From contig OY759222.1 in assembly GCA_963662175.1 (NCBI GenBank), positions 6,492,713 to 6,556,712 of the forward strand: 64,000 nucleotides of DNA, in the 5' to 3' direction. Numbering within the stretch: position 1 is the stretch's first letter; every line of letters starts with the position of its first letter. The stretch comes from Aradus depressus. Its lineage: Eukaryota; Arthropoda; Insecta; Hemiptera; Aradidae. The position numbers and the translations under genes are program-made. The notes under the pieces are model-generated. The model searched no databases and was not told where the DNA came from. It saw only the letters and a list, made by a program, of their open reading frames with translations. Shown here one piece after another: positions 43,270 to 55,100 of this stretch.

Positions 43270-43396
43270 AAATCCCCCCCCCCCCCACCAAATCAACCTC
43301 CTTTCTACAAATGTTCATGTTTTAGAACTTTTCACCTCTCTAGCCCCTCAAAAGAGATGTAAAATCTTGAGGGGGGGGGGGGGGGGGGGGGGGGGC
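43270..43396. repeat. Paired poly-C and poly-G tracts
   Basis: A run of C at about 43278-43290 and a run of about 26 G at 43371-43396 lie 80 bp apart, able to pair or form quadruplexes. Sequence length here is likely unreliable. Confidence 0.8.
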
Positions 43397-43399
43397 TCC

Positions 43400-44477
43400 C
43401 CCGAAAACGGTGGGTGATGGGTGAAAACGGGGGTCATATTTGGATTCAGGAGGTCATTTTACAAAAGAATCAGCAGGAATGGTGTCAGGGCTCGAAAATT
43501 TTTTTTTTTATTTTCCAGTGTTATTGAAAGATCGGGAAGGAATCATCTAGTCTGTCAGGATATAAATACAACATTAAATTCTAAATATAATTCCCTCTAC
43601 CGATCAGTGCTTTAGGGTCTCAGGAAAGCTATCTCTCATTAAACTGCCATATTGAAAAACTCCGACTGCTAGCTCAAATTCGTCTCCACATTAGCAATAG
43701 AAATTTTAGGTTATTACTTGGAAAGTTTAGATATGAGTTTCAAATTTTAGTTTATTTTGCAGCCCAGCGTCCATACCATCGCACCCGGCCATTTTTGCCT
43801 GAACACTAAAGGCAGGAAGTATAAAGGTAGATCAAAGTTCAAACAAAGTGAGGTACAAAAACCGCACAAAGATATCACTAATACAATTAATAAAACACAA
43901 AGTGTTTTTGCTATTTTTTTAAATTTCCTCTGAATATATATTTTTTCCATTTTGTTTCTACTTGGCCCATACTCTATATAAATAAAAATATCTATTTCAA
44001 TAAAGATCTCTCTTTAATATAATTTTTTTTCCCTCTTTACTCCCACTTCACATACTTCTTTGTAGAAGAGCCTTTATATATACTCGAAGGTGGGGATTTG
44101 CCAGGGAAAAAGAGGAGAAAATATAAGGATTTTCCAATAAAGCAAACACATCAATCATTTCTATGCATACATACTACATCATATTTATACTTTACCATCT
44201 TTCTCTCAGCGTATGGTATAGTAAACAAAAACAATATGATTTATAATGAATAACAAGGCTATAAAGAAAAGAACATGTTATGTTGAGACAGAAATATATA
44301 TCTATTTCCACGACATAACTGATAATAAATAATGGGTTTTGTAAAAAAATAGAACTATGTTTATATTCTCTAGGGATGTCAATAACTTATTTATGCTCCT
44401 GATAACCTGGTTAAAAAATCGTAAAAAAACGTATGTCTATTATTGTATATCATATTTTATATATCTTCTTCCAGAGT
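43400..44477. other. No supported gene
   Basis: AT-rich. A frame piece at about 43640-43760 (HIEKLRLLAQIRLHISNRNF) could be a decayed mobile-element protein, but no motif settles it. Confidence 0.35.
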
Positions 44478-44655
44478 ACTTTCGGTATTGCTATTGTTGA
44501 GTTATCGTGTTCCCTGACACATACACAACGGCAGAACATTTTTTTTTTTTTTTTCATTTTGAAACTAGGGGGTTGGAAAAAAATTCCACTGAAAATTCAA
44601 TGTCAAATCTCAGACAGTTACAGTTTTTTTGACTTTTGACTTTTTTTCATATTTA
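44478..44655 (+). repeat. Family A tail part
   Basis: GAGTTATCGTGTTCCCTGAC, poly-T, and AAATTCCACTGAAAATTCAA of the tail. Head and body absent. Confidence 0.6.
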
Positions 44656-44707
44656 TAATGTTGGTCCATGTAAATATAAAAAAAAAAAACTTAATAATAA
44701 ATAATAG

Positions 44708-45365
44708 GACGCCAATGTACTTCCCCAGCACAAATTATTCAAGTATGTTTTCGATCTCCCTCTAAAAACAATAGTTGTCTTACACAGGGACTTGTGAGTC
44801 CTCATACTAAATTTTGTGTCGATATATTCATTATATCGACACTTATTGCGATTTTTGTGTTGAGGCTTCCTCCTCAAATCCCCCCTGACTTTGTTGTATA
44901 TCAACAGGTGTCGCCCTTTTGAAGCACTAAATTTTGTGTCGATACATTCATTATATCGACAGTTATTGCGATTTTTGTGTTGAGGCTTCCTCCTCAAATC
45001 CCCCCTGACTTTGTTGTATATCAACAGGTGTCGCCCTTTTGAAGCACTAAATTTTGTGTCGATACATTCATTATATCGACAGTTATTGGGATTTTTGTGT
45101 TGAGGCTATCTCCTCTGATCCCCCCTGACTTTGTTGTGTATCAACAGGTGTCGCCCTTATGAAGCACTAAATTTTGTGTCGATACATTCATTATATCGAC
45201 AGTTATTGGGATTTTTGTGTTGAGGCTATCTCCTCTGATCCCCCCTGACTTTGTTGTGTATCAACAGGTGTCGCCCTTATGAAGCACTAAATTTAAATAT
45301 ATAAATTTCATGACATATATTCATTATATCCAAAGTTATCGTGATTACAGACAAACAGTAGTTAT
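44708..45365 (+). repeat. Family A copy with a 120-bp tandem array
   Basis: After the head (CCAATGTACTTCCCCAGCAC) the body module is repeated about four times with a period of 120 bp (GAAGCACTAAATTTTGTGTC at 44921, 45041 and 45161; its diverged last copy at 45281). The first two and last two units pair as subtypes (TCCTCCTCAAATC against ATCTCCTCTGATC). The period keeps a frame open, which does not indicate a gene. Confidence 0.9.
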
Positions 45366-45964
45366 TGTGGTAATTCTTAATTATTGAGACGCTTTTTTCC
45401 AATACAAAACACAATTATACAAAAAAAATTAAGAAATATTTTAGAATTTTTTGTCAGATAACATGCTCAGAAGGCATACGATTAACAGATAATCTCATGA
45501 ATTTATGAATTATAGTTACAGAAAAATAAAGATTATTACTTACTTATCTTCACATTTAACACTTTGAGTAAACAATTTATCTTAAATAATAAGAAATATA
45601 GTAGAATCAGATAAAGCTGCATCACTCTCGGCTGTTTCGTTATCGAGCTACTCTGAGGAGAGAATGTAATGAAAATAGAAAGTTGAGGATGAAGTAGGGG
45701 TGAAGGGCGGAAGGGTGCAGGGGCGGAGCCACCCCCCGCTCCCTTAAATAAATAAATATTACACTAATTTACAGAAACCACATACATAAGGCTTATACAA
45801 ATACTATTCAGTAAAATAATACAGTACAAATTCAATTGAGGTCTCTCAATCAAATACACTCAACAGTGATCTCATCAACGTTAATACAATAGGCATTGTG
45901 TTAACTGCGGCTCCAGCGCTTTTTTACAGGAGGTATAACTGGAATAGAATCCGAACCATATTTT
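45366..45964. other. No recognisable feature
   Basis: AT-rich DNA with a short G/C-rich patch at about 45718-45745. Nothing supported. Confidence 0.5.
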
Positions 45965-46650
45965 AATTCCAGCCATACGAGGTATAGGGGAAGTTATTAT
46001 TTTCAAAGGAGATTCCAAGTATGAAAAAAATGTATTTCTGTCTGTATGTGTATCTATGAACACGATAGCTCCTGATTCAATGAATATATCGCCACGGAAT
46101 TTTGTATTTGTGACCTGAACCCCATAAGGACAACAACTCACGATTTTCAGGAAAATACGACCAATTGGAAGGCGGATGAAGGGAGAGGCTCAAATCGTCT
46201 CCCGAACTGCAACACCACACAACTCACTTTTTGCAACTTTTCATTAGAGTTTGAAAACTGGTTTTCAATGATTTTCAATGCTACCATTCAATTTTTTTAT
46301 GCTACCTGAACAATTTTAAATAATTATCGTGCTCCTCCACCTGAGGAAATGGAAAAAAACACCCTAATCAACTCATTGAGAAAATTGTTTTTCACCCCAA
46401 CTCCAAACCTCCAGAAATTGAGTTGTGTGGTGTTGCAGTTTGGGAGACGAAATACTCTTATGACTGCCGTTGTAATTAATGTATCAACTAAAAATATAGG
46501 AAATTCAAAGCCATACAAAGATGACACCTATTAATTTTCAGAGGAATCGGCAGAGGGGAGGGGGGGGGGGGGGGGCAGAACAGGGGCTCAACACAAAATC
46601 GCTAAAAGCTCCCTATGTAAAGAATGTGTCGACATGAATTTTCATATTTG
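45965..46650 (-). repeat. Family A copy, reverse, split by a MITE
   Basis: Tail and body at 45965-46195, the MITE, then body at 46454-46650 with the C-rich patch expanded to a G run of about 17 (46559-46575). Confidence 0.7.
46196..46449. mobile_element. 254-bp MITE with AAAT target duplication
   Basis: Inverted ends CGTCTCCCGAACTGCAACAC and the near-exact complement. Both continue ACCACACAACTCA. AAAT at 46192-46195 is repeated at 46450-46453. Removing the unit restores a family A body. A 4-bp duplication excludes Tc1/mariner, hAT and Harbinger. Confidence 0.8.
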
Positions 46651-46671
46651 ACGTCAAAACTAAATGAGAAC

Positions 46672-47040
46672 TTTTTCAATATGGTAGTTTGAGGCAATTG
46701 AGGCATTTTTATTTTAAAACAATATTTTCTTTATTTCATTAATGTGAATTAGTAGAAAATTTGACGACAATCAATGTGTTATAATATATGACTGGAAAAG
46801 TAATTGATAGATCATTATGTATTTAGGTGAGTCCTGGTATGTCTTTTTAATAATATGTGAAAAAAATAGTTATGAGAATTGTAATTATAATGTTGTTATT
46901 ATTTAAAAGAATTTGTATTTTTAGAATTGAAAATGACAAGAAGTCGAAACGTCTAATGAAATAAAGAAATATAGTTTTTAAAATAAAAATACCTCAAATA
47001 ACCATATTGAAAAAGTATAAAAGTAAGGTATAATAAATTG
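46672..47040. mobile_element. Foldback unit between 15-bp direct repeats
   Basis: AAACTAAATGAGAAC at 46657-46671 and 47041-47055 flanks a unit whose ends pair: TTTTTCAATATGG (left) with CCATATTGAAAAA (47002-47014), followed inward by ATTTTTATTTTAAAAC and its complement. The extra bases 47015-47040 lie outside the right inverted repeat. Confidence 0.6.
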
Positions 47041-47161
47041 AAACTAAATGAGAACCTGACCTCTCAAATTGCGGCCATATTTCTTTAACTAGCTGTTCGC
47101 TTTAACTTTTTTTTTTTTATTTTATATATTTACAATCGGTCGAAAGAAACCATTAGTATTA

Positions 47162-47684
47162 TCATATATATAAAGCTGAAAATGTCTGAGCGTTGTACCG
47201 CTATAACTCACGAACTGCTTGATGGATTTGATTAATTTTTTTTTAATTTGTTCGTCATCGTCTGTGGAAGGTTATAGGCGTATTAGTACCTCAATATCTG
47301 GTCCATCCCAGCATCCTCCCACGCAATCTTTGTAACTCAAAAACCACTGCAATGATTAATGAGAAATCTTTTTGAATAGATAAGTTTTATCTACCGGAAG
47401 GTTAAGGTCTATTTTTTAATCAACCCCTGGTCCATCCCAGCATCCACTCACGCAATCTTTGTAACTCGAAAACCATTGCAACGATTAATGAGAAATCTTT
47501 TTGAATAAATTAGTTTTAGCTCCAAAGCTAGCGTTACTACAGTTGAAGGACTATAAGCCTTATTCCGTATGAATAATTGAAAATTATAACATCATGAATG
47601 TACTGTCGAGGAACTGAATAGCCTTATAGGAGATATTGGGAGAAAAGTCAAAGTTCCCCGGGCAACGCCGGGTATTACTGCTAG
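47162..47684 (+). mobile_element. Non-autonomous Helitron, 523 bp
   Basis: Starts TCATATATATAAAGCTGAAA and ends with the hairpin CCCGGGCAACGCCGGG, ten bases later CTAG, all hallmarks of Helitrons, which move by rolling-circle replication. It sits between A and T as expected (A at 47161, T at 47685). An internal near-repeat (GGTCCATCCCAGCATCC and GATTAATGAGAAATCTTTTT, twice) is present. No Rep/helicase frame. Confidence 0.9.
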
Positions 47685-47814
47685 TTATATATATTTGATG
47701 TCTTGTACAATGTAAATGGAAATTTGGCTTTTTTTTGTCAAGTCCGAGCTTCTAACACATTTTTGTCTCATGATCATATTCTTCCTAAATTTTTGAAATT
47801 TGGATTTGTGTAAT

Positions 47815-48015
47815 TTATTTTAGAGAGGTTCTGAATTTACATAAAAAATTTCGTGTCGATACATTCATTCTATCTGGAGTTATCTATGTTCATAGAGACA
47901 TAGAATTTTCTTTTTTCATATTTGGAATCTAGAGGTCGGGAAACATGAAATTCCAATGAGAAATCCGCATAAAATGTTTGAGAGTTTACATAACTTTCCC
48001 TATACATCGTGTAGC
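47815..48015 (+). repeat. Family A tail with terminal hairpin
   Basis: TTTCGTGTCGATACATTCAT, GGAGTTATCTATGTTCATAG, the tail block and CCCTATACATCGTGTAGC. A separate reversed tail end lies at 48418-48460. Confidence 0.65.
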
Positions 48016-48611
48016 TGGTAAAACAGATAAGTATAACAAAAAAATATATATGCCAGAGGTAGAAAATAAAATGTGTTGTTACTTCACTATTCACTGAAAG
48101 TAATTTGAAAGAAAGGAGTGTAAAGTGAAACAGGTTCACTTGACTCATCTTCAGTTACTTTACAGCCTCTTTCTCTCATTTATTCTGTCAGTATACTAAT
48201 TTTCTGTTATTCAGTAAATGGCTTTCTTAAAAAAATAATGAAAAGAATAGAAAATTAGATGGACATTAACTGAAATACAGACAAGGGCCTCGACTAATTT
48301 TTAATGTGCACTGGAGACTCAAAAGAAGTCTTTTAAAGAACTTTTGTTGCTTGGTTGTAAGGAGGTCTACTAATCACTTCCTTAATATCCAGCTATAGAT
48401 GATCGTATTAATTAGAAAAGTATAGGGGAAGTTATGTAATCGGTAAAAAAATGGAAGCATCATTTTTAGGAATTGTTGGGAATCTAATTTTTTTAAATTG
48501 TCTAAAAATTGACGGCCAGTTGTGACTGTTCATCTAGAAGAAGAAGAAAAACTATTATGTCCTGGTAGAAAGAGACAATAACAGCTCTAAGAAGATAAGT
48601 TGGATAAATGT

Positions 48612-48905
48612 TTTTATAGAGAAATACAAGTTTTTTTAAAATGTAAACTTCAGTTACCAGTTCATGTAGAATGAACAAGTACGTAAACCAAAAATCTAGA
48701 CTGAAAATAAAGTTTTGTTAAAAATATCTATATTTTAATAAAATTTAGCATCATATGTACTGTTTTATTTTGTGGCCCTAGGATCATCTGCTAAGATGGA
48801 AAATGAATAAATTAGGTGCCTACCTTATTTACAAAGAATTTACAGTTCCTCCTTACAAGTCTGGTGCATGTCATTTTTTTGTCATCCCAGGAAAAAATAG
48901 TCAAG
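48612..48905 (+). mobile_element. hAT-type MITE, second copy (right part)
   Basis: Matches 7988-8285 closely (AAATGTAAACTTCAGTTACC, GTGGCCCTAGGATCATCTGC, TTACAAGTCTGGTGCATG). Ends lost, and the Jockey LINE starts about 80 bp downstream. Confidence 0.8.
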
Positions 48906-48984
48906 GATAGTGGTGCCATCTCTTATCTCAGAAAGACACTAAACTGCCACTCAATTTTTTAAGACCATTCTTTCATGAAATCCA

Positions 48985-50743
48985 GGAAGAGTAAGTCAGA
49001 GCCCTTAGTAATAAGCGTTATCCTTCTGACCGCTCAAACTATACCCGCCTCACTCGACTCCTCAAAGAAAAGTTGTCATCCTACCGTTCCGAAAATTACA
49101 ACTCCTACCTAGCTTCCTTGTCAACTCATGATAAATCTCTCTGGTCCACTACAAAAAAAATCCTGAAGTATCACACCCCTTCCCCTCCAATACGCCGAGA
49201 TGATGGCTCTTGGGCTGCATCGGATAGGGACAAATCCGATATTTTTGCATCCCATCTCCAAAAAACATTCACCCCACATCCTGATCCTCTGTCCCTTTCT
49301 TCAGAAGTTCAAGAGTTCCTAGACTCTCCCCTACAACTTTCGCTACCTCCGAAACCAGTCCATCCTTCAGAAGTCATCCATTTCATAAAGTCACTTTCCT
49401 CCAAAAAGTCCCCCGGTTATGACCTCATTACAGGAAACATCCTCAACCACCTTCCTAAAAAAGCCATCCTTTTCCTAACATATATTTACAATAGCGTCTT
49501 TAGAATCACCTATTTCCCTACTGTCTGGAAGTTCTCTGACATTATCCTAATCCTGAAACCCGGCAAACCACCCAATTCCCCAGCATCCTATCGACCAATC
49601 AGCCTCCTTCCCATCCTGTCCAAAATCCTGGAGAGAATAATCCTCAAAAGGATATACCCCATCCTAGAATCGCAAAACATAATCCCAAACCACCAGTTCG
49701 GCTTCAGATCTGGTCACTCTACTGTCCAGCAGGGTCTTCGCCTTGTGGATCGCATTTCTTCAGCTTTGGAAAACAAAAGTTATTGTACAGGTGCTTTTCT
49801 GGACGTGGCGCAAGCCTTCGACCGGGTTTGGCACCCTGGCCTACTCTTCAAGCTGAAGCACCTGCTTCCCCACACATATTACCTTGTCCTCAGATCCTAC
49901 CTCTCTGACCGCTTCTTCAGGGTGCGTCAGGGTTGCGAACATTCTGACTATAAACCTGTAGAGGCTGGTGTTCCTCAAGGAAGTGTCCTGGGACCAGTCC
50001 TTTACACTGTGTACACTGCTGATATTCCCACCAACCCTAATACTCTTCTAGCTACCTTCGCGGATGATACCGCTATCCTCTCCACCAATCCTGATCCTAT
50101 CATTGCCTCCCAAAATCTGCAAAAGCATCTCCACGATATGGAAAGCTGGTGTAGGTTGTGGAGAATAAAAGTCAATGAGGAGAAATGTGTCCACATCACC
50201 TTCACCCTCAGACGGCAATTATGTCCTCCAGTCCTGTTCAACAATGTACCAATTCCCATTTCGAACCAAGTACGCTATCTTGGGTTCTACCTGGACAGCC
50301 GACTAACTTGGAACCCCCATACTCGACTGAAACGCCAAGAACTGAACAGACGATTTGGACAACTATACAGACTTCTTAACAGAAAATCCAAACTGTCTAC
50401 AGAGAACAAACTTACTATATACAAGACAATTATACGACCGATATGGACGTATGGACTTGAGCTATGGGGCTCAGCCAAGTCATCAAACATCAAGCGGATC
50501 CAATCCTTTCAATCCAAAGTCCTTAGAATCATTGTAGATGCTCCCTTTTTTGTTTCCAACCTTACACTCCATAACGACCTCAAAGTTCCTTTTGTCCAAG
50601 ACCTCATCAAATCCCGTTTTTCCAAGTTCCACACCAACCTCTCCTTCCACCATAATCCTCTTGCCAAATCCTTATCATCACAATCTCATCCGCATAATCC
50701 TCCAAGAAGGCTGAGGCGGCGTTGGCCTCGCGATCTTCTTTAA
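48985..50743 (+). CDS. Jockey-clade LINE reverse transcriptase, N-terminally truncated
   Basis: About 585 open codons without stop or shift, in frame from about 48985 though without a start codon. Such proteins copy LINE RNA into DNA at a nicked target. Seen: an N-terminal linker (YPSDRSNYTRLTRLLKEKL), then the RT domain with SSKKSPGYD, YRPISLLPILSKILERII, NHQFGFRSGHST, motif A (FLDVAQAFDRVW), motif B (GVPQGSVLGP), motif C (FADDTA) and KVNEEKCVHITF. The thumb and C-terminal part include YLGFYLDSRLTWNPH and GLELWGSAKSSNIKRIQSFQ. All catalytic Asp residues are present. It ends at a stop about 600 bp before the poly(A). The endonuclease domain is absent, so the copy is not autonomous. Confidence 0.92.
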
Positions 50744-51373
50744 TTTGTATTATATATATATATTTTTTTTTTATTTTAATATTTTTTTTTATCTATTTTT
50801 TATTTATTATTATTATTATTATTATTTTTTTTATTATTTTTTTTTTTTGTGTTTATTAATTTATTCTTTTAATTTTTGATATTTATTATTATTTTTTTTT
50901 TTTCTTTTTTCTTCTTCACATGCCATTTTTAAGGGAGTGCTGGTGATGACCGGATTCTCCCCTCACGCCTCTCTGTCCTTTCGACGCCCCACCTCCTGGT
51001 CTTCCTCCACTGCTGGACAGTGGATGGTTGGCCAGTGTGGTGGGAGGGTCAGCGCTGGTCTCCTGCCGCCTCCTCCCCTCTCCACTAGTTGCAGAGTGGT
51101 ATATGGCAGTGTGCGGGAGTCCTACTGGTGCTGTCCTCGTCGATTTTCTTATATTTTTAGTTATTTTATTTAGTTATTTTTACTTTATTTTATTTTTATT
51201 TTCTTTATTTTATCTTTCATTTTATTATGTATTCTGTTTATTATTTTTGTATATGTTTGCTTATTGTATTATTTATTATTTTATCATGTCATCTTAGTCA
51301 TCACTTCTGCTTATTGTTATTGTTTGTACAGATTGTAGAATAAATAAATAAATAAAAAAAAAAAAAAAAAAAA
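48985..51373 (+). mobile_element. 5'-truncated Jockey-type LINE with poly(A)
   Basis: Coding part 48985-50743, then a 3' region of about 600 bp: T-rich stretches, a conserved GC-rich block (50930-51145, GTCCTTTCGACGCCCCACC) and an end at AATAAATAAATAAATAAAAA (about 51340-51373). Endonuclease and first ORF are missing, typical of incomplete reverse transcription. The same 3' block occurs at 58690-59160. Confidence 0.9.
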
Positions 51374-51664
51374 GATTAAAAAAAAAAAAAAGTAATAATA
51401 AAGAATGTAAAATAAAGAATAGCCAGACAAAAATGTCTCTCATATAGAGATGGGGGCGGAGCGGGGGCTGGGGGCGGCGGTCTGAGACCTGAGAGAGGAC
51501 TCTCTCTGGCAATCAGTATAGGGGATGTTCCTATTTCCAAGTAACTCCCACGTTCAATAGATATAATTGAATTTAAAACAAAGCTTAACCCTACCGTGGG
51601 ACGACCCTCAAACGATATTATATTACACATCTCGTTGGGAATATCAAAATAAATACTTGCCCAG

Positions 51665-52079
51665 CGATATAAGTAGAGGGGAAGTTATGTAATCGGTCAA
51701 AAATTGAATGCGGATTTTTCAAAGGAACTTCAGGTTTTCTGACTTCCTGATTCCAAAAATGGAAAAAAAAAGTCTGTCAGTTTGTGTGTCTGTGTTTGTA
51801 TGGCGTGTTTATGAGCACAATAACTCCACATGGAATGAGTAACGTATTGACATGAAATTTCTTTAATTTTTGTATCAGAGGGGAGCTCAACTAAAATTCC
51901 GATAACTGCCGAAGTTATCGACGTGAAATTTTATATATATATATTCAAAAGCTTTTGTGGCATATGGGCACTTGTTAATGATCCGCGATATCGGTCAAAG
52001 AAGGGGGGGGGGGGGGGGGCTCAAATCAAATACCGTAATAACTGCCGATGTAATGAATGTAATATAGATATTATATCAT
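51665..52079 (-). repeat. Family A copy, reverse, with G tract
   Basis: Tail (AGTAGAGGGGAAGTTATGTA), ACAGACACACA patch and body. The C-rich patch appears as a G run of about 17 at 52003-52019. It ends at a SINE piece. Confidence 0.7.
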
Positions 52080-52192
52080 ACCGATGGACGGCCTGCTCAA
52101 GGTTTTTTCACCTTCCAGATAAAAAACCTAAGGGCCACAGCCAGGTTTCGAACCCACGATCTCGAGCTCAGTAGGCAAGCACGAATACACCT
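52080..52192 (-). mobile_element. SINE fragment (head half)
   Basis: From GATGGACGGCCTGCTCAAGG to the tRNA-like part (GTTTCGAACCCACGATC). Confidence 0.7.
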
Positions 52193-52359
52193 ATATGTAT
52201 ATAAAATAAATATAATTCTTAATTCATTGCTTGACTTGTGATCAATGAACTGGACACATTATTTACATTATTTATTTATTACTAGATGATCTATGTTTCC
52301 GATTATTTAATATAGATAAAAATTTAGTATTCAGATTCAGAAGTCAAATATTGACTTTC

Positions 52360-52435
52360 AGTCCAAACGGTTAGCTTTGTATTCTGCCTGGGGAAGTACA
52401 TAGTCGCTGATTCATGGCGACTTTTTTGTATAAAT
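52360..52435 (-). repeat. Family A head, reverse
   Basis: CTGGGGAAGTACATAGTCGC and TGATTCATGGCGAC, the complement of a head. Confidence 0.55.
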
Positions 52436-52656
52436 TAAGGCAATTAAATTCTTGTTAAAAAAATAAAATAAAGAATTTTCCTGCTTCGTATTATAAATAA
52501 ATAAATTATTCATTTTCTTTTCGGGGTGTTATTTATTATTTATATCATGTTTTCCTCAAATTTACTTATAAGTACCATTTGTAAGTAGGTCTAATAAAAC
52601 TAACTAAATAATATTAAACAAATAAATGAAATGAAAAAAAAATACATATAGGTGTA

Positions 52657-52966
52657 GGCGTGCTTGCCTATTGAGCTCAAGATCGTGGGTTCGAACCTGG
52701 CTGTGGCCCTTAGGTTTTTATCTGGAAGGTGAAAAAAACCTTGAGAAGGCCGTCCATCAGATAGGACGTTTCGCGATAGCTTCGAGCAATGTCAGGTACT
52801 CCTTAACAACCCCTATCCTAGGTGAATAAAAAGTTAGGATAGGCAAAATTTAAAACTCACGAAGTAGAGTCGGCTTCATATGTCCACCAGAGCGACAAAA
52901 GAGCGCTCTGGTAGAGCGATATGACCTCGAAGTTAGAAACCCGGGCATGAGTCACAATAACTAATT
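52657..52966 (+). mobile_element. tRNA-derived SINE, one half of an inverted pair
   Basis: Plus-strand copy with box B (GGGTTCGAACC), lacking the first bases of the head, ending GGGCATGAGTCACAATAAC. Confidence 0.8.
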
Positions 52967-52989
52967 TATATATATATATTATCTCGATT

Positions 52990-53205
52990 GAGACTCATGC
53001 CCGGGCTTTTACCTTCGAGGTCATGTCGCCTACTACCAGAGCGCTCTTTTGTCGCTCTGGTGGACTTGATCACGACTCTGTTACGGGAGTCCCAAATTTA
53101 TGGGTCTTTAAGGATAGGCTCAGGACCATCGCTTAACGTCTTATTCGATGGACGGCATTGCTCAAGGTTTTTTCAGCTCTCAGGTAAAAAACCCAAAAAT
53201 CTGAA
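52990..53205 (-). mobile_element. tRNA-derived SINE, second half of an inverted pair
   Basis: Minus-strand copy starting GACTCATGCCCGGGCTTTTA. It stops before the tRNA-like head. With 52657-52966 it can form a long hairpin around a short AT loop. Confidence 0.8.
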
Positions 53206-53449
53206 AACTAAAATTTAGTAGAAAAAATATATTATCGGAGATTATTGAGCAGCAAAATATGTAAGCTGCTCTAAAATGTTTGTAGGTCCATTAGGAGAAA
53301 ATCTCCACTTCTAAAAATGTTGAAAGATCTTTACCCTTTCTGAAAATAATTTCTGGATATAAGCCCTTGGTTTTTCAAGTCTGGACCCCCTGAAAAGCTC
53401 ACTGTATCTCGGACAAGAAAAGTCGTACAGCATTTAGTCTAATATAAAA

Positions 53450-54200
53450 ATAGTAGGTTGCTCGGGAGTAACTTCAGTCCCCGGACTCCAAACCAACCTG
53501 CATTATTCTTCATTCCCTGGACCAGGCCAAGGATCCTCCACAGAACCTTCCTCAGACATCTCTTGTCTGCTCTGGTCATCGTCCAGATCTCTGTCCCAAT
53601 AGCTCTAGATAGGCTTGTCCAGTCTTATAGAGCTGAATGATGGTTCGCTTGGTCTGCAGAGACCAGAGGTGACGCTGGACTAGCAACTCTCCGATCTATC
53701 GTCTCTCTTACCTTGAGATGACATAGGAGTATACAAAGCCTCGGACAGACAAGTATTTCATCTTCCTCTTGTCGTGTCGACATAGTCCGGTTTTCAGGAT
53801 TTGCACTGACTTGTGAACTGTGTATACTTCTGTCTGCACTCGTGACTTCCTGACTGCTGTTTCATTTGCGCCGTTGAACGTCAACAGTCATGCTGTGTTT
53901 GTTCATATCAGTTTTGCCTGGATACCGATTCCTTCCGTCGCTGGTGGAGTCTCAAGCAGCTTTGAAGTTCATAAACAGGTGGGTCGGTATTCTATATTCG
54001 TGGCACTTTTCCAGGATCTGCTGCACTGTGGAGAGCTGCGTAAGTTGACAGAAGTAAGTCCCCATCATGTCTGCGCATCTCTGCAGACAGGTTTTTACTA
54101 TTATTCACTTCTCTTCTCCGCTAAGTACAGAGATGGGTTTGAACTCTACGGTAGCCACGGATGGGATGTCCTGGTAGGAACTGTCCTGTACAACTAGGTA
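53450..54200 (-). pseudogene. Decayed RTE-type LINE reverse transcriptase
   Basis: Minus-strand frames, broken by stops and shifts, contain ILEKCHEYRIPTHLFMNFKA followed by a DS (the RTE motif A region, with its catalytic Asp position changed to Asn), then near the 3' side EIWTMTRADKRCLRKVLWRI, the RTE region before the C-terminus. The long plus-strand frame at 53820-54197 is its antisense shadow. Confidence 0.65.
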
Positions 54201-54944
54201 TATTATAGCTACCCAGTCGTTATCATCACGATATCCTAATATTTTTTTTTTTTAATTTAAACAGGAAAATTCATTTTTTGCTCTCAATTGTGGACAATGC
54301 TAGATTTGACCAAAACGCACAAAGACTATCTATTAATTGTAGGTAGCTCTTGTGGTATCTCTTTATTTGAGGTGAATATCCGAAGAGTTCTTGAGTGAAG
54401 AAGCCAGAACAAGACACTTGGAAATGAGAAACAATAACCAGAGCTCTTAGCGCTGCCCGTCCTGTCCTCCTCCACCACTTCAGCCTACACTTCACCCCTC
54501 TTACCTCAAAGGCAACATTATTTTCTTTTTGTTAATCTTTTTTCCCTCTTTTATTCTTTTATTATTCCTTACACTAAACAAAAAGAACGGTTTTTCGAAA
54601 TTCCTAACCCAAACCTCAGGGGCTATAAAACTCCAAATTTCCCTTTAAGTTAGCTTTGGTCACATTCAGATAGGAAAAATCCAAAAACAGAAAATGTTTA
54701 TCTCCTAGTCAGTAGAGGGAAAACAGCGTTTTGGCGCAAGGGCTAACGTGCAAGATGGCGGCCGTCATTAACTCAACAGTAGGGTTCTTCCATGTTAGTA
54801 TGTCTTTTAAGAGCGGAGACATGTTGACTTATTGTGTCTGCAGTTTGACAAACAGCTCCAATTTCTTAAATGCAGCAGCAGGAAGTCAAAAGCAAAAACA
54901 AAAATTGTTTACAGATAAATCTCTCTCCTCCTCCCTCTTCTTTC
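54201..54944. other. No supported gene; YY1-like site at 54751
   Basis: The region has moderate GC around 54390-54480 and 54720-54780. Short ATG frames exist on both strands but without recognisable domains. Confidence 0.35.
54751..54762 (+). promoter_or_regulatory. CAAGATGGCGGC, YY1/Pho-type motif
   Basis: An exact match to the vertebrate YY1 core, which Pleiohomeotic recognises in insects. Its ATG also opens a short frame. Such sites often lie near transcription starts, but no other promoter element supports one here. Confidence 0.3.
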
Positions 54945-55100
54945 ATACTGACATTACTGGTATAAGAATGTTGCTCTCATTATTATGCTGTACAATGAAA
55001 CAAAAAAAAGTACCTTTGACACCAACTTGTAATGCCAGGATAATCTGAGGGGTCTGTAAAAGTGTGGTTGGTATAAGAAAGTTCTGCACTGGCCAAATCA
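54945..55100 (+). mobile_element. MITE family C, right half
   Basis: Middle block (CTGACATTACTGGTATAAGA) and right end (AAGTGTGGTTGGTATAAGAA, then a CTGCACTGGCC that corresponds to the terminal CTGTAATGGCC). Confidence 0.6.

Noticed and set aside
53820..54197. A 125-codon plus-strand frame
   Set aside because: It is antisense to decayed RTE reverse transcriptase sequence read on the minus strand.
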